Positions 1 to 10,242 of a stretch of DNA of 64,000 bases are shown piece by piece. The stretch lies in assembly GCF_017916325.1 (NCBI RefSeq), contig NC_090152.1, forward strand, positions 256,001-320,000. The letters are read 5' to 3'. The position numbers were made by a program, and so were the translations under genes. The notes under the pieces were generated by a model. It had not been told where the DNA came from, did not search any database, and worked only from the letters and a program-made list of their open reading frames with translations. Each line of letters starts with the position of its first letter. Position 1 is the first letter of the stretch. Source of the DNA: Leishmania martiniquensis. Its lineage: Eukaryota; Euglenozoa; Kinetoplastea; Trypanosomatida; Trypanosomatidae.

Positions 1-667
1 GAGAGAGAAAGGGGCGTGTTGGCGCACAAAAGAATGGGGAGTGAAGGGCAGGGGCGCAGGGAGGGGGGAGAGGCGCAGGCATACACGGACAGAAGGGGGG
101 AAGGAGAGAAGGAGGGGGGAGAGGACGGCACCTTTGTCGCCCGCTCTCCTTCCCGTTTATCTAATTTGTTTCCTGCTTTGGCCCGTTTTGCTGTGGGCGC
201 TCCGTTTCTCATAGTGGTGGTCTCGCGCAGCGCAGCGTTGGATCGCGCAGAGAGAGAAGGGAGGGGTACAACGAGACGTGCACAGAGTCATCAAATGAAG
301 TTTCTGACAGTTAAACAGCGATAACGGGCGGTGAACGGCAGGAGAGCGCTTCGCTGGCGTGTGTGCGTGTGTGTCATGAGCGACTCGCTCGTCGCCTCAA
401 TGCGTTGCACGGCTCTATAAGGGTGAGTAGTAGCGCAGCACTAGAGGCCTGAAGGGCTACCAAAATAGAATAAAAAAGGAAAAATGCTTTAGAGGATCTA
501 AAATTTCACCGATCACGAGAATGGAGAGGGGAGGGAGGGAGAGAGAGACAGACAGAGCGATGCCGCCACTGCGCACAAGCAGACACGCACGATCGTGCTC
601 ACGAGTAAAAGATAAGGGGAATCGCGCCGCCTCAGTCCCCTCGGCATCAAGCCAACGTTGACTGTAT
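1..667. other. 3' flank of the 668-5266 gene, no gene seen
   Basis: This stretch lies downstream of the last minus-strand gene and should hold its 3'UTR. The plus strand is rich in G and A runs, which read as pyrimidine tracts in the sense direction, as expected of a trypanosomatid intergenic region that also carries the splice signal of the next gene. A short (GT)-rich patch lies near 361-375. The open frames here are short, low in complexity and lack any family pattern, so I call no gene. Confidence 0.6.
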
Positions 668-3600
668 CTACTGCGGCAATCGCTGAGTGCGAAGAGAAGC
701 GCCGTCTGGTGATGCTGGCCGAGACAGCGAGCGTTCCTTGCTGGATAATTGCCCGGCCGTATTTGCCGGAAATCCTTCCCGCAATCCGACAGGCCTCGCC
801 AGGCCAAGTGGCGTCGGATGTTGCGCCCCTTCTGCAGCCGAAGAGCCGCCGGCAGGGTCAAGTCCCATCCTCAGACACCCTGAACAGTTCTCTTTGCTCG
901 CGTCGCGGTCCTGCTCGCACACGTAAGCGGAGGAGGGCACCATTGTCGTTGAGCTGACATCCGGCGCCTGCGCCTCTGGCTCCGTCGCTGCCGCCGTCGA
1001 TGCGCCGTACAGAGAGGCCTGGAACTGGTTCACGGTCGCCTCCATGGCGGCCGTCAAGGCACCGCTGCCGTCACACACGGTAAAGCAGTCGCGCAGCGTC
1101 GTCATCGATGCCCGGGAGACCGCCATGCTTTTCGCGCAGCTCGGCACAGCGTCAGGAGACGCGTTGCGCACGCCGCTGTCAACGCTCGTTCGCAGCTGCG
1201 CAGCCGCGTGCTGCAGAAATGAGGATACGAATGCGCCTCGGCTAACGCCACCGCCGCTGCAGCCGCCGTCATTGGCAGCCATCACGGTAGCTGCAGCGGC
1301 CGCCTGCTCACTCGGTGCCGCCTTCAGCATCGCCGCCGCCACGGCTGTGTTCAGCGTTCGCAGCGTCGCGGCGGAGAGCACCGCTTCGCCGCTTGTGAGA
1401 TCGTCCGAGATCTGCTGCGCCACCTCTCGCGCACTCACTGTATCGCACGCAGTCGTGGCCGTCACCGCTGTGGTGGCCGTCGTTGTCGAGGCCATCGTGC
1501 TCGTCTCCGCAGAACTGGTGAACGGCACCAGCGTCATCGGCACATACGACGCAGGCGCACCGGTAGCCGCGGCAGCACCACTCTGAAGGCCCGTCTCCCT
1601 ACTCCCACCCACGTTCACAGAGCCCTCCGGCGTGATGGTGAGCGGTGCCCAGGGTAGGAACACAGAAGTGTCTGGAACCGGGCGCACTGCAGTGGCAGCA
1701 GCGCGACAGCCGCCGGTCACTGCTGGCCCGGCCCCAACCCGATCCACGGCCTCTAACCAGCGAAGATACTGTTGTTCCTGAGGGCTGGAGTTTCGGGGGT
1801 GACACAGGACACTGCTGCGGCTCACCGCCCCCGAGCGGGCGGCCGTACTGCTGAAACTCATGGCTCCAGCGTCCATTGTAGCCCTTTCCACCTGCAGGTT
1901 CCCGGCGCTGTGTATACGGATCATACCAGTGCCGTGTTGCGGGTAGCGGTAAGGCAGCGCGCCGCGCGAAAGCGGCAGACCCGCCGTGCTGACGCTGCTC
2001 GAGCCGGGGGCGTCGCTAGCGCCTACGCTGGGGTTGAGCAAGATCGCCTCACCACTGACAGCGCTGGAGCGGTTGTTGCAGTAAGTCCTGCGGAAGCTGT
2101 TGTTGCTGGCAGCGCCAGCGACGTTCGAGAAGGGCAGCGCCGTCCCTGCCGGCACCCGCTGACGACGCTCACCGAAGGCCTGCGCAGCGACAGAGGAGGG
2201 GGCGGCACCGTCAGAAAGCCCTGTGGCGGACATGCGGCGAGGATGCGGGGCGCGAAGCTGGTGGGGCACCTGCTGGGAGGGATGATGCGCCTCGACAGCC
2301 CCAGCCGCCACACCTCCAGCATACCGTCCTCCGGCGCTGGGTCGCAGCGCCCCCATCCCGAGAGAGGCGCTGGCTGACGACGTCAGCGGAATACTCAGGG
2401 AGCTGTCGTTTGTGTTCAACTCGCTTGTCGGCAGCCCCGCAGTAGACGGGCGCTGGTAGCTCATGCTCGTCAGCAGCGACCTGCAGTCGGCGTTAGCTGC
2501 AACGTCGGTATCGTCCTCCTCCGCGGCCGGCGCACCACCAGGCCGGTCTCCTTGGTGCGATCCGATCGGGGTGGTGGCAGCTGTGCAACGAGGCGGGCTC
2601 TGCTCGCGCTGCGGCGTCTCCGACAACTCGGGCGGCTCCGGCACAGGAGATTGGCTGTCGTTGGTGGGTTCCGCCGAGAACGCGCTGAAGTTGCCGTCAA
2701 ATGTCCCTTCGCCCCCCGGGCGCCCTGCGGTCGACTCGCGCTGAGTGCTGCCGTCGTTGGTGTTGCGGCGTCGGTGACAGTCGTGGGAATGCCCGGCAAG
2801 AAGGAGCGGGGTCGCAGGTGGCAGCACAAGGCTGCCGGCAACGTTGGCGACGCTGGCCCCGTCAGCATCGGGCTGGGAAGCGGCGCCGAGGTGCTGCCGG
2901 ACGCTCGCCCATCCCGACATGGAGAAGCTCAGACGACGATTGATGCACTCCAGCGTTGAGGCGGAGAGTGTGGAGGCGGGGCTGAAGATCGGCCCGGCGG
3001 CATCGCCGTGACCGCTGTTCGAGCGGCGCGAGAGGCTCTTCTCACGCTCGAACTCGCCGAGGCCACCGTCGTGCGAAGTTGCCCTCGAAGCGGCACCAGT
3101 GGCGTAGGGGATCTCCGGCACCGGCGACTCAGCGCCACCGCCGCCAATATGCGAGCGAGAGCGCCCATCGGCCCCTGCAACAGGGCCGGCCGCAGCCGCG
3201 GCAGACGGCAAGGCGTCCACGACCTGCACCGGGATCCAGCCCTCCCTAATAATCTCCTCCGGCGTCAGTGTCGCTGTGGCAGTGGTGGCAGGGATGAGGT
3301 AGATGACATCCTGATCGGAACGCACAGTTCGTCTCTCGCGAGTCGCTCGCGCCTGCTGGGAGGCCAGCTTCTCCGTTGCGATAGGCGCCACAGGCACCGG
3401 AGAGGCACGTGAGGCCGAAAACGAAGTGGCAGGGCAGGGTGGTGAGAGTCGTGGTACGCCGCGCTCACGGCCACCTGCGCCTGTCTGGAAAGCCCTGAAA
3501 GAGATCGCCGGTAACGAAAGTGCCGGGGTCACCGCCGTGGGCGATGCATACGCCTCCGAGCGCGCCGGTGCGGCGCTTCGATAGCTGCGATCGGCCATCA

Positions 3601-5266
3601 TAGAGGCATCCGCAATCACGGCGGAGTGGCTCCCTTTGGTGTTCTCATCTAACGGCACCAGCAATGTCTGGTCGAAGCTGAAGCTGTCGCCAAAACTGCT
3701 CCGAAGTAGCCAGGCGCCTGCCGCAGACGCGACCGGGAGACTTGAGGCGTCACGCGATAGAGCAGCTGAGCGGCGCACCACTCGGGCAATGCTTGGCGAC
3801 AGCGGAGAGGCAGCTCCATTCTGGATAGGATGCGGGGCAGGTGAGCCTGGAGAGATGGGTTCCGCCACCGGCGCCGGAAGTACCACCGTAGCAAGCGCAT
3901 CACGAGGCGGGCGGTGCGCCGCGCTATCACGCTGCTGTGGCAGGTCTGAGGCAGGTTGCGACTTCACCACCGGCGACTCGCTGCCGGCGGCGTTGCGGCG
4001 CGCTGCGGATGTCGGCGAGGCCTCCGACGTGGCGGTACTTCGAGCCAGTAAGATAGTTTGGCCGAGAGCGTAGCTGCCGTCCAGCTGAAGTGAGGCGTCC
4101 GCGAGGTAGGCAGTGCCGTCGTGGTTATCAATGAAGAGGTATTCGCTTGCCACTGCGCTGGTCGCCGCCGTGGTGGGGGCGGTGGCAAAGGCGCAGGCGC
4201 AAGGATCGGAGCGGTAGCACTGCTGTGGTGTGGGAAGTGGGGAGCCAGCCACCCCTGGCGCGTGCGTGTTCACTGTCGTTGCTGGTGACACCGGAGCCGT
4301 GAAGCACCGCGAGGCCATCATGTCTGCGGCCGAGCCCTTTTTGCTGCCAGACGAGACTGTGTCAGGCTCTACTCGATCCGGGTGACCGGCAGATCTGACC
4401 TCGGCCGGCACCTCACGACCTGTTGATGGCTGCTTCACAGGCGTCACCTCCAGTGAGCGAGGCATGTGTGGCGTGGGGCTGGCCGAGCCGGCAACCTTCT
4501 CCTGACTTGGCTGCTGCGGAGCCTTCACCGGTGTGCGACGCGTGCTGCCGAGCGAGTGGAAGTTGTTGTTCATGAACAGCACAGTCTCGAGAAATAGGCC
4601 GTCTTCATCCTCGTCGTCACTCTCCTCCTCAGCTTCTGCCGCGGCGGCAGCCCCAGAGTGGATGGCGCCGTTCGAGCGCACGCCGCAGCGCATGGAGCCA
4701 TCGAGGCCGGCCGAGGGGGTGTCACTCACTGCCTCTTCCGCCGCCTTGGCGGCCTTCAAGCTCTTCCTAGGATCACAGTCGCGCCCGTCGTCGTCCTCAG
4801 CTGGGCCATCCGGTTCCCGTGGGGAGCTAGCAACCGCCATCGCCGCCACCCGCTTTGTTGCTGCCGGCCGATGCACGCTGGGCGACAGCGTCATCGAAGT
4901 CGCACTGAGCAGCTGTGTCGTGGCGAGCATGGCTGTGTAGTCGAGACTGGTGGCAGCGCGCGCCTCCGCAGCTTCGCCGGCGCAGTCCCTGTCCGCCTCT
5001 GGGCAGACGAGACTGGCAAGTGCCTCCCCGCTCGGGCGGCACCGAGGTGCGGCGCACTTTGGTGTAATGGCATCCTCGCTGCACATCACAGGCGTTTCCT
5101 CCAGCGAAGCCGGACGACCCTTTGAGGCGGTAATGCTCTGGGCATCACCTGCAGGGCCCCTCTCCTGATCGTGATAGTCACACTTGCCGCTACCGTTACC
5201 CTTTGGAGGACGTGGCGGCGGCGAAGTAGCCTCATTGCCCAGCATCGGTGTCTCGTGCGTCTGCAT
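668..5266 (-). CDS. Long disordered hypothetical protein, 1532 residues
   Basis: I do not recognise this protein. It is rich in Ser, Ala, Thr and Pro with few hydrophobic stretches, so it is probably mostly disordered. A run of acidic residues (SDDEDEDG, near residues 215-225) lies in the N-terminal part. Short hydrophobic islands such as GQTILL, QTLLVPL and VIYLIP recur in the disorder and could be short binding motifs; that is inference. No transmembrane segment, signal peptide or catalytic motif is visible. The ATG at 5266 is the first one downstream of a canonical pyrimidine tract and CACAG acceptor at 5637-5676, giving a 5'UTR of about 370 bases with no upstream ATG. The stop is TAG. That the frame stays open for 1532 codons is the main evidence that it is coding. 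Confidence 0.85.
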   Translation of the reverse strand: MQTHETPMLGNEATSPPPRPPKGNGSGKCDYHDQERGPAGDAQSITASKGRPASLEETPVMCSEDAITPKCAAPRCRPSGEALASLVCPEADRDCAGEAAEARAATSLDYTAMLATTQLLSATSMTLSPSVHRPAATKRVAAMAVASSPREPDGPAEDDDGRDCDPRKSLKAAKAAEEAVSDTPSAGLDGSMRCGVRSNGAIHSGAAAAAEAEEESDDEDEDGLFLETVLFMNNNFHSLGSTRRTPVKAPQQPSQEKVAGSASPTPHMPRSLEVTPVKQPSTGREVPAEVRSAGHPDRVEPDTVSSGSKKGSAADMMASRCFTAPVSPATTVNTHAPGVAGSPLPTPQQCYRSDPCACAFATAPTTAATSAVASEYLFIDNHDGTAYLADASLQLDGSYALGQTILLARSTATSEASPTSAARRNAAGSESPVVKSQPASDLPQQRDSAAHRPPRDALATVVLPAPVAEPISPGSPAPHPIQNGAASPLSPSIARVVRRSAALSRDASSLPVASAAGAWLLRSSFGDSFSFDQTLLVPLDENTKGSHSAVIADASMMADRSYRSAAPARSEAYASPTAVTPALSLPAISFRAFQTGAGGRERGVPRLSPPCPATSFSASRASPVPVAPIATEKLASQQARATRERRTVRSDQDVIYLIPATTATATLTPEEIIREGWIPVQVVDALPSAAAAAGPVAGADGRSRSHIGGGGAESPVPEIPYATGAASRATSHDGGLGEFEREKSLSRRSNSGHGDAAGPIFSPASTLSASTLECINRRLSFSMSGWASVRQHLGAASQPDADGASVANVAGSLVLPPATPLLLAGHSHDCHRRRNTNDGSTQRESTAGRPGGEGTFDGNFSAFSAEPTNDSQSPVPEPPELSETPQREQSPPRCTAATTPIGSHQGDRPGGAPAAEEDDTDVAANADCRSLLTSMSYQRPSTAGLPTSELNTNDSSLSIPLTSSASASLGMGALRPSAGGRYAGGVAAGAVEAHHPSQQVPHQLRAPHPRRMSATGLSDGAAPSSVAAQAFGERRQRVPAGTALPFSNVAGAASNNSFRRTYCNNRSSAVSGEAILLNPSVGASDAPGSSSVSTAGLPLSRGALPYRYPQHGTGMIRIHSAGNLQVERATMDAGAMSFSSTAARSGAVSRSSVLCHPRNSSPQEQQYLRWLEAVDRVGAGPAVTGGCRAAATAVRPVPDTSVFLPWAPLTITPEGSVNVGGSRETGLQSGAAAATGAPASYVPMTLVPFTSSAETSTMASTTTATTAVTATTACDTVSAREVAQQISDDLTSGEAVLSAATLRTLNTAVAAAMLKAAPSEQAAAAATVMAANDGGCSGGGVSRGAFVSSFLQHAAAQLRTSVDSGVRNASPDAVPSCAKSMAVSRASMTTLRDCFTVCDGSGALTAAMEATVNQFQASLYGASTAAATEPEAQAPDVSSTTMVPSSAYVCEQDRDASKENCSGCLRMGLDPAGGSSAAEGAQHPTPLGLARPVGLREGFPANTAGQLSSKERSLSRPASPDGASLRTQRLPQ

Positions 5267-7092
5267 CGTCGGTTCCCTCTATTGGGTACTATTGCCCGTG
5301 CAGGCGGAGTCCCGTCTCTGGAGTCGAGGTTAGGTCGCTCGGGGCGCCAAGTGAGATGCTGTCGCAGATGTGGGACGTCTAAGGGCTGCGGATGTCTCCT
5401 CTCCCTCCCCCTCCCTCTGTCTGTGTGTGTGTGTGCGTGTGTGTGTAAGTGTACGTCTTCGAGAAGTTCGGCAGAATGCGCTGGGCGTTCAAGTAGAAAA
5501 CGAGCAAAAAAAGGGAGAAGCAAGCGTGATTTCGGCTATGCTGAGGTGTGAGCGCGTATTGGGCGGAGGGGCTGTGTCGCTCTCCCTTCACCCGTCTCTG
5601 TGCCTCTGCAGTGCCGGCGTCTCGCTCCGCCGCCTCCTGTGAGCCGGAGAGGGAGAAGAAATGGGGGAGGGGTAAGGTGCGAGGAACGTCGCACTGCTTC
5701 TGTGAGGATCAGCGCAGCGAAGTGGAGCAGAAACGAAGTGAGGCCGCAAGTACAACAGAAAAGACTCTAAAAAAGACGTAAAATTGAGAGCTGTGCACGC
5801 ACACGCGCACGCGCGCCAGTCGTGAGAAAGTGCTCGAAGCGGTAAGCGCCGGACTTTGGACTGGCGTGGCCGCTCGCTGGGTGCTCCGTGTGAAGGTGTG
5901 GATGTCAGATGCTGCTTCGGGAAGAGAGAGGGGGGCGCTTGAGACGAGGCAGTAATCACGACGGAGATGTCAAGAGAGAGGGCGAGGGGGCGAAACACGC
6001 TCACGAACGCGGCGTGCGGGCACAGGGATGAGCCTTTGTCGCGAGCTCTCTCCTGTCGTTCACGCACGGATATCCCCAAAGAGCGCAGGGCGCCGCTTAC
6101 AAGATGTGTGATGAGCGGAGTGTGTGCCTCGTGGTGGCGCGCGTCTGCTTGGGGAAAAAGAGGGAGGGAAGGGAAGAGGAAAGCCGGCCGCAAAGAGGCC
6201 TAGGACGGTGGGGGACCGACGTTGTGAGAAGGCCCAAGCAATGACGTGAACGGATAAGGAGGAAGGCGTAAGACTGAAGGACGGAGAGAAAGAGAGACAG
6301 ATATGGGCGTGTGCACGGGGCATCTCTGTATGGACAGAAGCCTATTCGTCCCGCTCCGCCCACGCCGCTCCCGCAGTGCACTTACGTATTGCGGTCAGCG
6401 GCGTCGGATCAAGCGCACCGTTTCCACACCCTCCGACATCCACGCGCACCGGTGATGGGTGTGGGGGGGGGGGCAGCGGCTGAGGTAAGTGGAGGTCAAT
6501 GGATTGCGCTTTTCTGTGTATCTGTAAGAGAGAGATGAGTGGAGGGGAATAGCGACCGAAGTGGGGTGCACGGAAAAAGTCTTTCGTGAGCAGACACCCA
6601 TGAACACCAGGGAGCAAGTGAGTACGAGTGGTGCTCGACGGCTTCGTACTGGTGACAGTCGGCTTGGATGGGGCGAACAAATCTACTCGGAGAAGGCAAA
6701 CAGAGAAAGAGAAAGAGAGGAGGGGGGAGGGGAGGCATGCGTGGCAGAGCTGTTTTTTTTTTGAGGGGGGAGTCGCGGTGAGCCGGCAACAGTGAAGAGT
6801 GGCGATAGATATTTGAAAAAGCGAAGCGAGCACCTATGCACGAGCGCGAGAGGGGGAGAGAGGCGAGACGGGGAATGAGGCGGCACCACTAACGCTGCCA
6901 CCACCGCCCCCCCCGAAAACAAAGCTGGTCTAAGTGGAGAGGGAGGGCATCAAAGAATAGCGAGGGAGCTGAAACGGAAAGGGGGAGTGTATGGAGAGAA
7001 GGAGGGGGGAGAAGCGGACAGCGAGTCACCCCTATCGGTATGGCCCAGTGCCCCACAGTGGGGGGAGGGGAGGGGGGTGGGTGCGCCCAACG
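5267..7092. other. Intergenic region with UTRs and a (TG)n tract
   Basis: It holds the 5'UTR of the gene to the left, its splice acceptor (annotated separately), and the 3'UTR of the 7093-10242 gene. A (TG)n microsatellite lies at 5422-5446. Several purine runs (for example 6720-6765 and 6840-6880) read as pyrimidine tracts on the sense strand. The open frames seen on both strands are low in complexity. No further gene is supported. Confidence 0.6.
5637..5676 (-). promoter_or_regulatory. Trans-splice acceptor for the 668-5266 gene
   Basis: On the sense strand a run of C and T is followed by CTCACAG. The AG pairs with plus bases 5637-5638. No ATG occurs between this site and the ATG at 5266, which supports that start. 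Confidence 0.6.
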
Positions 7093-10000
7093 TCAACAGA
7101 CATCAGCGTCCCCCACCTGGTAGTAGCCCTCACGCTCTTTACGAACCTCTGCGGGGGCCATGCTACGCTCTCGAACGGGCGGCGACACATCCCGCCGCGA
7201 CCGCGAGCCCGCTGTTGTCGCCACCGACCCCGGCGAGTGTCCATCCTCGCTCTCCCTCAGCTCGCCCCACCGCACATGAGTGGCCGTGGCCGAAATGGAG
7301 CCGCTGCGGCGCAACGGTGTGGCACAGCCCTCCCCCTCGCCAACCTGGCTGGGCACCACCGCCGCCGCGCCCGCAGAGGGGATGGCGCGCGGCACTGTCG
7401 AAAAGGGAGGAGGTGCCTGCAGACCACAGTACTGAGAAGGGCGCGCAGCTGCCAGGGACGACGACACCTCGCCCTCTTCCTTTGCACCGATCCCATCCTG
7501 CCGTGCGAGGGGGCTGCCGTATGCATCCCATCTCGGCCGAGGTGCCCCACCACCTCGCGGTCCTGCAGAGATCGCACATGAGGTCCCCGAGCGCACGCCC
7601 GACTCGGAAGGTGAACCACCACCGCCCCCACACCTCCGCTCCTGCTCGTCTCCCTCGTCGGCTTCCTCCTCTCCCTCCAGCTCCAGCTGCACGGGGTCGA
7701 CATGACCGCCATGCCGCTCCACGTCCTGGGCAAACTGGGAAGTGGCCAGAAGGTAAAGGCGATGCTGGCGCGCACGCAGCGCGCTTGTGGCCTCGGCGTC
7801 GGCGTCCTCCATGACCGCCTGTGCCCGCTCCAGCGAGAACGTGTCCACCTCAGGCTCGCCGCCGCTGCCGCAGCTGCCGCAGCTGGAGAGCGATGAAGCG
7901 AGCCGGTCATCCACCTCCACCACGACCCCTGTGGTGCTCTTTGAAGTTTCCAAGACAGCCGTGGCACCATTGACAGAAGTGGCGCATGTGCAGCCGTTCT
8001 CCATCCCGTGCGAATGCCCTTGCACGCAAGTGGCCGGTAGGGACGACGAGAGGGGAGAGCCTAGCAGCTCCGGAGGGTGCATCGGCACCATAGATGGCGC
8101 CGTGGTGCGGATGGGTGAGGTGGGAGAGAACGTGCTACGGTCGCGATGGTGCGTCGAGACGCACGTGTCCGCGCCATTGCAACGCATCAGCCCCTCATCT
8201 GGACGGGCCACGGACGGCGATACAGTCCTCCGGCGGCGCTGCTGCTGCTGCCACAAGCGCGCCTCGCTCGACATCGCCACACGCGTGGGTTCAGCCGCCA
8301 GCGCATCAGCGAGGGAGAGTGCAAAGGAGCTGCTCAGCGACGCGGCAGAGAGTGATGTCGCCGAAGGGGACACGTGTGGGCTCTCGACGCATTTGCGCTT
8401 CGTATTTCTCACCTCGATGTCCTCCATTGTGCGATCGTCAGCATCGCTGTCGCAGCCTTGACCGATTCTGGGAGTCCGGTGCGCAAAGGTTGGCGATGTT
8501 GTGGGGGAGGTGAGATGGCTGCGGAGGGGCACTCTATACTGCGCAGAGGTCCGCCCCGCCATGTCGGCAAGTGAGACGGGCATCGGTGAAAATACGCGAC
8601 GGCACCCCTCTCCATTGCGCCACTCGAGCCGGGTATCCTTGTCGTCTAGGTCCAACTCGCTGGCGCTCCAGCACGCGGGAGGTGGGCGGGAGCCGCCACA
8701 GGTCCCGTCCGCTCCGCACGCTGCGCCACTCCGCTCCCAGTTCAGCGGCGTCTGCGCGGCGCTACCCCGGTCGCTCCACGGTATATTTGACAGCGAAGTG
8801 GTGAAAGATACGCGAGATGGGCTCTCTGAGCGCCAACTCGCAGGGCTGCCGCTGCCGGGCCGCACAGATGCGAGCTGCTGAAGAAGCGGTGGTACAAAGG
8901 AAGGCGTGGTCATGGCAAGAGCGTCTCTTCGCTGAACCTCTGCAGTGCCCTGCCACTCCTCCAGCTGGGCAAGCTCGCGTGCGCTCAAGACCGGCGACGA
9001 TGACAGCATGGCGGCGCCGACCTTCATCGTGGAGCTGATAGGAGCCGTCGTGCGCGGACTTGGCAGCGGCGTAATGAGGGACGGCGACGAGACCCCTGAG
9101 AAAGACGGCCCATCCTTGTAGTCTTCGTCGTCGCAGTCGCCCCCACGTCGATTTAGCTCCCACCCACCCAGCAGCGTAGCTGCTGTGCTGCGGTCATTAG
9201 CGGCGCTTGCGCAACTCCTGCCTTGTAGACTAGACGAGCCCATGCCGTGCGAGTTTCCGCGATCTGCTAAAAATATGCACTCTCCGCTATGGGCAGGCGC
9301 AGCGGCGCCATCACTGCTGCCACAAGATATGGGAGCAGAGCTCTTCGACGCGGTGACGGAGGTGGCAGTCGCCGGGTGAGAAAAGAGTTGACGCCACGAC
9401 GGAGTCCGCCGAGGGCTTGTCGGTGCGCAACCCACCTCAGAGCCCTCTTGCTGGTGGGGCAGCACCTCGCTGCTACCCAAGCTAGCGACACCGCTGAGAC
9501 CACGCCCGCTGTTGACAGCGCTGCAGCCGCCGCTGCCACTGCTACTGTCAGCTCTCGCTGACCTCGCGCCGGGTTCTGCCTGCCTCTCTATCTCTTCGTT
9601 GTCGTCATCGTCTGCGGAAGCGACCCAGGGATGCGACAGCCCCGCTCGCACATCACGCGGCACCAGCGCGGAGGCGAAAGATGAGGCGAGGCTGTCTCTC
9701 TGCGAGACAGACGCGCTGCGCGGCTCCTTCGATGGACTGCACCCGGCAGAGCGCACTAAGTCCCTCACTGTAGTGACACCGCCCTTTCCCGCATCCCCGC
9801 TGTCATATTGGGGTGCGGTGGTGCGCAGTGGTTCGCGGCGCGGCGTCCACTGCCGCCCACGCAGGTGCTGTAGCCGGCGATTCTGGAGAACAGCATCAGC
9901 GACATGAGTAGCGGTGTGCGAAGGAGCGGGCATTTTGGCCGGCCTGACTTGGCCACCACCCCCTTCATCCGCACCGGTATCAAGGGGTGAGGCTGGGCTA

Positions 10001-10242
10001 CTGAAGCCGCTGAGGCTGGCAGAGGTGAAGTCACCGTGGCTACCGCCACCACCAAAACTGCCGCCTAAGCCACCAGAGGAGGTAGTCCCTGTGGCAGCCT
10101 CGATGTCCCGCTGCAGAAAGGCCTGAAGTGCCGATCCGTTCTCTGACCCCAGCCGCCCGCTCAGCTGCTCTGCTGCCTCGATGCGTGCGAGTGACAGATG
10201 TGGGCTAGGCGAAGGGAGCGCATCACTGGTTAATGGCTGCAT
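7093..10242 (-). CDS. Disordered hypothetical protein, 1049 residues
   Basis: I do not recognise it. The frame runs from an ATG at 10242 to a TGA at 7093; the same frame extends upstream only to a TTG, so the ATG is the sensible start. It is also the first ATG after a pyrimidine-rich stretch at 10359-10383. The protein is Ser/Gly/Pro/Arg-rich with many likely phosphorylation sites of the SP and RSxS kind. A predicted helical, acidic segment (about residues 790-860, including ELEGEEEADEGDE) stands out from the disorder. No membrane segment or enzyme motif is visible. Composition and size resemble the genes on either side, as is common for kinetoplastid-specific proteins of unknown role. Confidence 0.82.
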   Translation of the reverse strand: MQPLTSDALPSPSPHLSLARIEAAEQLSGRLGSENGSALQAFLQRDIEAATGTTSSGGLGGSFGGGGSHGDFTSASLSGFSSPASPLDTGADEGGGGQVRPAKMPAPSHTATHVADAVLQNRRLQHLRGRQWTPRREPLRTTAPQYDSGDAGKGGVTTVRDLVRSAGCSPSKEPRSASVSQRDSLASSFASALVPRDVRAGLSHPWVASADDDDNEEIERQAEPGARSARADSSSGSGGCSAVNSGRGLSGVASLGSSEVLPHQQEGSEVGCAPTSPRRTPSWRQLFSHPATATSVTASKSSAPISCGSSDGAAAPAHSGECIFLADRGNSHGMGSSSLQGRSCASAANDRSTAATLLGGWELNRRGGDCDDEDYKDGPSFSGVSSPSLITPLPSPRTTAPISSTMKVGAAMLSSSPVLSARELAQLEEWQGTAEVQRRDALAMTTPSFVPPLLQQLASVRPGSGSPASWRSESPSRVSFTTSLSNIPWSDRGSAAQTPLNWERSGAACGADGTCGGSRPPPACWSASELDLDDKDTRLEWRNGEGCRRVFSPMPVSLADMAGRTSAQYRVPLRSHLTSPTTSPTFAHRTPRIGQGCDSDADDRTMEDIEVRNTKRKCVESPHVSPSATSLSAASLSSSFALSLADALAAEPTRVAMSSEARLWQQQQRRRRTVSPSVARPDEGLMRCNGADTCVSTHHRDRSTFSPTSPIRTTAPSMVPMHPPELLGSPLSSSLPATCVQGHSHGMENGCTCATSVNGATAVLETSKSTTGVVVEVDDRLASSLSSCGSCGSGGEPEVDTFSLERAQAVMEDADAEATSALRARQHRLYLLATSQFAQDVERHGGHVDPVQLELEGEEEADEGDEQERRCGGGGGSPSESGVRSGTSCAISAGPRGGGAPRPRWDAYGSPLARQDGIGAKEEGEVSSSLAAARPSQYCGLQAPPPFSTVPRAIPSAGAAAVVPSQVGEGEGCATPLRRSGSISATATHVRWGELRESEDGHSPGSVATTAGSRSRRDVSPPVRERSMAPAEVRKEREGYYQVGDADVC

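Noticed and set aside
16..324. Plus-strand open frame of 102 codons
   Set aside because: Low-complexity Arg/Glu/Gly-rich sequence in a purine-rich 3' flank, on the strand opposite to all genes, without a splice signal or family pattern.
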